From contig CAIMKO010000171.1 of the NCBI GenBank assembly GCA_903841915.1, positions 1-12,008 on the forward strand: a stretch of DNA of 12,008 nt. Direction: 5' to 3'. The notes under the pieces were generated by a model that was not told the DNA's origin, made no database searches, and saw only the letters and a list, made by a program, of their open reading frames with translations. A program made the position numbers and the translations under genes. Shown here one piece after another: positions 8,863 to 12,008 of this stretch. Position 1 is the first letter of the stretch; every line of letters begins with the position of its first letter. This DNA comes from an uncultured Chitinophagaceae bacterium. Its GTDB lineage: Bacteria > Bacteroidota > Bacteroidia > Chitinophagales > Chitinophagaceae.

Positions 8863-8997
8863 CAACTAACTAAGGACAACAACAAAATACCTGCTAGTCG
8901 AGTTTCGGTGCTATGTTGATAAGATAGTAATAAATAGTAAACCAGCACTTTGTTGAAAGTTCCCTCGAGAAACTCCCGCTTTGGTTGAATATTGATT
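8863..8997. other. Convergent spacer between caspase-like gene and neck-type gene
   Basis: This 135-base spacer separates two genes that end towards each other. It is AT-rich on the caspase side and holds only weak structure. There is a 5-bp hairpin ACTTT/AAAGT with a GTTG loop (8947-8960). A loose nested pairing joins GAGTTTC (8900-8906) to GAAACTC (8969-8975), with GTGCT and AGCAC inside it. ATAGTAA occurs twice near 8924-8940. None of these ends in a clear T tract, so I do not call a terminator. One edge of the inserted cargo probably lies here. Confidence 0.4.
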
Positions 8998-9513
8998 TTA
9001 CTTGATCATCATCCTTGTCGCATTTAAAACCGCATCCGCATTAATCTCCGCCAATTTATCAGCCAGTTCCGGCAGGGTTTGATCCAGTAAAGGGTTAAAC
9101 CATTCATTAGGGAGCCGTGGTCTAGGATCGTCGCCCCACCAGGTGGGCTGACGTGTGGTGGGATCTTCTGATTTGGCTGTTCGGATTACCATTCCACTTT
9201 GCATCTTATAGCCTCGACCAACGCCCTTATGAACAAACACGCCATGCCGCTCAAAAGTATAGGTCACCCGGTCAATCACACCGTATGATTTCTTAGTCAG
9301 GGATTTAATGCTTTCATTGAGATTTCGCTCAATTCGTCCAGGGCGATTGATGGTCCCCTCTTTGCCATGCATAAAAAAGGAGGTGCGGTCACGCAATTTG
9401 CGTTGCACCATCGAGGCCCATTTTGAGACAGCTTCATTCTGGCCTTTAGCATCAAAATCAGCGCCTGATGTCTGGCCTGTTACTTCAGGTATTCCGGATT
9501 GAGTTATTCCCAT
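8998..9513 (-). CDS. Putative head-tail connector/tail completion protein (HK97 gp10-like)
   Basis: This 171-residue protein starts at ATG 9513 (MGITQSGIPEVTGQTSGADF), 12 bases after the stop of the gene at 9526. An N-terminal helical part includes KWASMVQRKLRD (about residues 31-42). A basic central part follows, with VTYTFERHGVFVHKGVGRGY (about 83-102), then RPRLPNEWFNPLLDQTLPEL and a C-terminal helix. The pattern of a basic N-terminal helix, an aromatic 'ERHGVFVHKGVGRG' turn and a C-terminal amphipathic helix resembles Bacteroidota phage neck/tail-completion proteins of the HK97 gp10 type, as I recall them. Position between small head-tail genes and the tape measure agrees. It is the last gene of the upstream tail block before the caspase-like insertion. 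There is no catalytic motif. The exact role (completion, connector or minor tail) is not settled by sequence alone. Confidence 0.55.
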   Translation of the reverse strand: MGITQSGIPEVTGQTSGADFDAKGQNEAVSKWASMVQRKLRDRTSFFMHGKEGTINRPGRIERNLNESIKSLTKKSYGVIDRVTYTFERHGVFVHKGVGRGYKMQSGMVIRTAKSEDPTTRQPTWWGDDPRPRLPNEWFNPLLDQTLPELADKLAEINADAVLNATRMMIK

Positions 9514-9525
9514 TGAATCAAAGCT

Positions 9526-10044
9526 TTATAATTGTGGAGTATTGCTCATAACATTCCACTTCTCCGGATTTACATCGGTCGGCAGTGGTGAGGAGATGGT
9601 AAATGTGCACCTGATACCATAGTTTTTATCGTTTTCATTTGCGATAAGTGCTACATTAACGCTGCCCAGGTCGAAATCACGGATGGCTCTTGCCTCCGGA
9701 TTACGCTTATCGGATTTAATCCGGATGATGATATCATCGCAAATCATTTCCAGATTGTCCCATAATTGATGCATGGCATCATAATCTCCAATATCATTTA
9801 AGTGACCAAGGAGTATAAATGCCCCGGATCGCTCTTTCAGCACATTATCACTCTGTTTGTCGGTGAGCGAATAGCGATAACCTTCCAGTATTAACGCAGG
9901 ATAGTTCACTTTTTTCAGACCGGTAAGTACTTCGTCGAGTTCGAATCGGTAGAAGTGTTTATCAGTAGTGGAATGTCTAATATCAACATGTTGGACAGCC
10001 AGGGTTCTGAAATATTGAATCAGGTCGGAAAATTTTGATTTCAT
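9526..10044 (-). CDS. Small phage tail/neck protein, possible tail terminator
   Basis: This 172-residue protein starts at ATG 10044 (MKSKFSDLIQYFRTLAVQHV). An N-terminal helix (about residues 3-18) is followed by alternating strands and helices, including HFYRFELDEVLTGL (about 31-44), NYPALILEGYRY, SGAFILLGHLNDIGDYD (about 74-90) and a C-terminal strand IRCTFTISSPLP. The compact alpha/beta layout and size would suit a tail terminator or a head-tail joining protein. This is a structural guess, since no signature motif is visible. Its stop codon lies 12 bases before the next gene, so the two are surely co-transcribed. The 56-base gap upstream carries the TTACACGGA repeat cluster. I see no frameshift, and base composition is like the neighbouring phage genes. 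Confidence 0.5.
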   Translation of the reverse strand: MKSKFSDLIQYFRTLAVQHVDIRHSTTDKHFYRFELDEVLTGLKKVNYPALILEGYRYSLTDKQSDNVLKERSGAFILLGHLNDIGDYDAMHQLWDNLEMICDDIIIRIKSDKRNPEARAIRDFDLGSVNVALIANENDKNYGIRCTFTISSPLPTDVNPEKWNVMSNTPQL

Positions 10045-10056
10045 GGTAATTACGAT

Positions 10057-10098
10057 TTTACACGGAGTTTTTAACGGATTACACGGAATTTACACGGA
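10057..10098. repeat. TTACACGGA short repeat cluster
   Basis: TTACACGGA occurs at 10058-10066, 10079-10087 and 10090-10098, with a degenerate TTTAACGGA copy at 10070-10078. This is four units at about 9-12 base spacing, filling most of the gap between the 254- and 172-residue genes. In the direction of transcription the unit reads TCCGTGTAA. From memory, similar 'CCGTG(T)' short-period arrays occur between genes in many bacteria, without a known role. No hairpin is formed by the cluster. Confidence 0.7.
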
Positions 10099-10100
10099 GA

Positions 10101-10865
10101 TTAAGCAGAGTTTCGTGAACTATCTTTGTATTTATTGGTCAGATACCTTAGAACTGCGTGAACCGAAAGTTCAGCGTAGCGATCCTGATTGATTAGGTCA
10201 TCACCAACCAGTGATTCAAAGGTCTTAAGCCATTGTGATTGTTTGACTTGACTTTCGCTTGAAGGCGAAACATTCTTTACCACTACATTCTCCTGAAAAA
10301 TAAGCGGATAGCATTTTTGCAGCCAGATCATAATCAGACCATAATTGAAGACGATAGCCTGACGGATATCCATCCTGACTGATTTGATTTTTACAGCTTT
10401 GTTGCCAATCGTTTCACTTTTGAATTTCTCGTCATGGTTCAGGTAAAGCGAGGCAAGAAATTTATTAAGTGTTGTTTCATCTTTCCCTATCAACCAATCG
10501 TTATAATATGATTCAGTATAGATAAACTGACCAAAGGTTATCCCGGCAAGTTTGGGTTTTGGAGCAACAAAATCAGTTCCAGGTATTTTTGGAATCAAAA
10601 ATTCGGAATAAGAATTTCCGGCCTGGCCTATGAAATCAATCGCTTCAGACAGTTTAAACAGGTCGAAGGGTGAGAGTTTTTTCAACAAGTTTTGGTCAAT
10701 TCCGGTAAGAACGGATAAAAAGCGGAAGTCAGGTTCTATTCCATTCACTGTTCTCGAAATGGAAATAAATTGCTGTTGGGTAAGTTCCCCCCATGCTGAA
10801 GGAGCCTTGCCTGTGGCAGTTCGTTTGAAAAAGAGAATCGGATATTCAATGGCTATTGCTATCAT
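10101..10865 (-). CDS. Conserved-type Bacteroidota phage protein, possibly tail assembly chaperone-like
   Basis: This 254-residue protein starts at ATG 10865 (MIAIAIEYPILFFKRTATGK). The first 80 residues have a pattern I associate with proteins upstream of tape measure genes in Bacteroidota prophages. It consists of a Pro-Ser-Ala-Trp-x-Glu-Leu-Thr-x-x-Gln-Phe element (about 22-33), then FLSVLTGIDQ and LSPFDLFKLSEAIDFIG. Further on are FGQFIYTESYYNDWL (about 111-125), LNKFLASLYL, and a hydrophobic helix AIVFNYGLIMIWLQKCYPL (about 170-188). The C-terminal part is charged. I see no membrane anchor or enzyme motif; the 170-188 helix contains polar residues and may simply be buried. A chaperone or minor structural role in tail assembly is a guess from position. 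Its 112-base leader is unusual, holding an interleaved inverted-repeat structure that ends 16 bases before the start codon plus an octamer array, so translation may be controlled by RNA folding. Confidence 0.5.
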   Translation of the reverse strand: MIAIAIEYPILFFKRTATGKAPSAWGELTQQQFISISRTVNGIEPDFRFLSVLTGIDQNLLKKLSPFDLFKLSEAIDFIGQAGNSYSEFLIPKIPGTDFVAPKPKLAGITFGQFIYTESYYNDWLIGKDETTLNKFLASLYLNHDEKFKSETIGNKAVKIKSVRMDIRQAIVFNYGLIMIWLQKCYPLIFQENVVVKNVSPSSESQVKQSQWLKTFESLVGDDLINQDRYAELSVHAVLRYLTNKYKDSSRNSA

Positions 10866-10881
10866 TACTTTATTGAAATTC

Positions 10882-10927
10882 TTTGAAATAAATTGTGAAA
10901 CATTGCAATTTATTTCAAATGTTTCAC
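10882..10927 (-). promoter_or_regulatory. Interleaved inverted repeats (pseudoknot or switching hairpins) in a leader
   Basis: Two perfect inverted repeats overlap in an A-B-A'-B' order. The first pairs 10882-10895 (TTTGAAATAAATTG) with 10906-10919 over a 10-base loop. The second pairs 10895-10904 (GTGAAACATT) with 10918-10927 over a 13-base loop. Each arm of the second repeat lies in or beside the loop or flank of the first. The two helices must either exclude each other or fold together as an H-type pseudoknot. The element sits in the leader of the 254-residue gene, 16 bases from its ATG. Neither hairpin is followed by a T tract on the minus strand, so it is not a standard terminator. Confidence 0.6.
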
Positions 10928-10932
10928 TGATA

Positions 10933-10964
10933 ATTCCTTCATTTTTTCATTCCTTCATTCCTTC
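10933..10964. repeat. Four tandem 8-bp units (ATTCCTTC)
   Basis: Positions 10933-10964 consist of four adjacent octamers: ATTCCTTC, ATTTTTTC, ATTCCTTC, ATTCCTTC. In the transcribed direction this gives repeated GAAGGAAT, a purine-rich run with several ATG triplets that open only very short frames. It begins 14 bases after the stop codon of the DUF6712-like gene and adjoins the interleaved hairpin element. Possible readings are slipped-strand expansion, an upstream ribosome standby site, or no function. Confidence 0.75.
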
Positions 10965-10977
10965 AATTTCATGAGTA

Positions 10978-11880
10978 TCATGCCCAGAATGTTTTTTTGT
11001 TTGTATTGTCCCGCCGGAAAACTTTTCCGGTTGAGAGTGTAACTTCACTCCAGTCTGATGAATTTGCTGCTAGGTAACTACGGAGCTGATCGAGATAAGC
11101 ATTCCCAATGTTCCGGTTCCGGTTTACGAGAATAGCAATCCGTTCGGAAGTTGCCGGCTTTCGTTCGGTGTCGTTATTAAAGCCTGATACCGTGGAGGTA
11201 AAGAAGAGACCATTATCTGTCAGATCAGCGCCACTCTCCTCCATGAGCAGGGCAGAGGCAAGGTATGCAACTGGTTTGCGAACATAAGAAAGTAATTTCG
11301 TCACTTTTGCTTCAGGAAGGGGTTTCACCATCTCTGATTTCACGAAAGCAAAAGCCGTTAGCCCCAGGATAGTAGATATTTCAGTATCTTCAATTAATTG
11401 CATGTGTGACTTCATCCTCAGGAATGTCAGCCGGCTTTTGTTAATAAAAACGAGCTCGTTAAAAATGTCTGTCGTTGGTATAAAAGCCGATTTAAACTGA
11501 GTGAAAGCAGGCGATTCGGAGAACTCACCAAAATCGGAACTGTTTGTTTCAAGGTATTGCAATACTGTGTCCAGTCCATTAAACCCATTGGTGCGAAAAT
11601 AGGTTTTGAGATTTTCTTCCTGGTATTTAAATAATCCCTTCACTGAAGTTGATTCTGTCCGTTTAAACCCTCCATCGGAGATATGGGAATTCAACAGGTC
11701 AAAACCGATCCAGTAGGCAATATGAATTGCCGAAGATTGAACCAGGCGAAGTAACTCTGCTGTTTTTTGCTCAGTTCCTGTTGGTTCTACGGCAACTTCT
11801 GTTTTATAAAAAACTATCAGCTTTTCGTATATACCGATGCCGATAACCGGAATCAGATAATCACGTTCTGTAAGATACTC
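10978..11880 (-). CDS. DUF6712-like phage head-completion protein, N-terminus disrupted or non-ATG start
   Basis: The recognisable protein covers about 300 residues, from EYLTERDYLIPVIGIGIYEK (11880) to the TGA at 10980-10978. Its layout recalls the DUF6712 family of Bacteroidota phages, which I know by name and pattern only. An early 'YLxPVIGxxxYEKL' element is followed by a LLRLVQSSAIHIAYWIGF helix, then GGFKRTESTSVKGLFKYQ, LDTVLQYLE and a C-terminal helical part. The role is probably head-tail joining or head completion. The only standard start codon in this frame is TTG at 11694, but coding-like sequence with family-like motifs clearly continues upstream of it. The frame is open to a stop at 11931-11929 with no ATG, GTG or TTG. 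Removing one C from the CCCC run at 11880-11883 would join the frame to a GTG at 11926, suggesting a one-base frameshift or a base-call error. Function is fairly likely; the 5' boundary is uncertain. Confidence 0.6.
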   Translation of the reverse strand, partial: EYLTERDYLIPVIGIGIYEKLIVFYKTEVAVEPTGTEQKTAELLRLVQSSAIHIAYWIGFDLLNSHISDGGFKRTESTSVKGLFKYQEENLKTYFRTNGFNGLDTVLQYLETNSSDFGEFSESPAFTQFKSAFIPTTDIFNELVFINKSRLTFLRMKSHMQLIEDTEISTILGLTAFAFVKSEMVKPLPEAKVTKLLSYVRKPVAYLASALLMEESGADLTDNGLFFTSTVSGFNNDTERKPATSERIAILVNRNRNIGNAYLDQLRSYLAANSSDWSEVTLSTGKVFRRDNTNKKTFWA

Positions 11881-11954
11881 CCCATTCTTCGGACAATAAA
11901 TGCAGCAAGTTAAGATGTTTATGCACTGCTATTTTTTACTCGGACAAAGCGGGA

Positions 11955-11991
11955 AATAACTTTTTGGTATTCAACACCAAAAAAAGTTATT
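11955..11991. repeat. Long bulged inverted repeat upstream of the DUF6712-like gene
   Basis: AATAACTTTTTGGT (11955-11968) pairs with 11976-11991 across a 7-base loop, leaving only a two-A bulge in a 14-bp stem. On the minus strand the right arm is followed by TCCCGC, not a T tract, so it is not a standard terminator in that direction. It lies between the probable end of the preceding minus-strand gene (beyond the window) and the DUF6712-like gene. It may be a processing or stability hairpin. The rest of 11929-12008 shows no gene start. Confidence 0.6.
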
Positions 11992-12008
11992 CTCGATTTA
12001 GGCCGCTA

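Noticed and set aside
8491..8948. Minus-strand open frames of 70-87 codons over the end of the caspase-like gene
   Set aside because: These are antisense shadows of the caspase-like CDS with no recognisable motif. Only the longest-reaching frame's start codon extends into the spacer.
8900..8975. Nested short complementary segments in the convergent spacer as a bidirectional terminator
   Set aside because: The pairs are 5-7 bp, far apart, and no T tract follows on either strand.
10057..10098. TTACACGGA cluster as a CRISPR array or plasmid-type origin
   Set aside because: Units are 9 bp with almost no spacer, there are no cas or replication genes nearby, and the gap is only 56 bases.

Overview
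The window reads as part of the late (structural) gene block of a tailed phage or prophage from the Bacteroidota. This rests on recalled family resemblance: a DUF6712-type head-completion protein, a Bacteroidota-style tape measure protein and tail-tip proteins. It also fits the lack of clear Shine-Dalgarno sites before most genes. No integrase, attachment site or host gene is in view, so prophage, phage or relic cannot be decided here.

The phage genes all lie on the minus strand and are transcribed from high to low coordinates. They are a DUF6712-like head-completion gene with a lost or non-standard start (10978-~11880), a 254-residue protein (10101-10865), a 172-residue protein (9526-10044), a 171-residue neck/tail-completion-like protein (8998-9513), a 1333-residue tape measure protein (3130-7131), a 562-residue tail-tip/baseplate protein (1440-3128) and a larger tail-tip/fibre protein that runs off the left edge (1-1357).

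One gene breaks the pattern. Between the 171-residue gene and the tape measure gene, on the plus strand and visibly AT-rich, sits a 504-residue caspase-like (peptidase C14) protein (7348-8862). It has an intact His/Cys dyad and a C-terminal region of about 235 residues that I do not recognise. It has its own flanking spacers, divergent on one side and convergent on the other. This is the layout of a phage-carried cargo ('moron') gene. A role in anti-phage defence or host cell death is the leading guess, by analogy with other bacterial caspase effectors. No major tail protein is recognisable between the neck-type genes and the tape measure, which is where the cargo sits.

The spacers hold several structures. 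An interleaved pair of perfect inverted repeats with pseudoknot topology lies just upstream of the 254-residue gene. Four 8-bp tandem units lie beside it. A TTACACGGA repeat cluster lies between two tail genes. An intrinsic terminator sits inside the tail-tip block, and a long bulged hairpin lies upstream of the DUF6712 gene.
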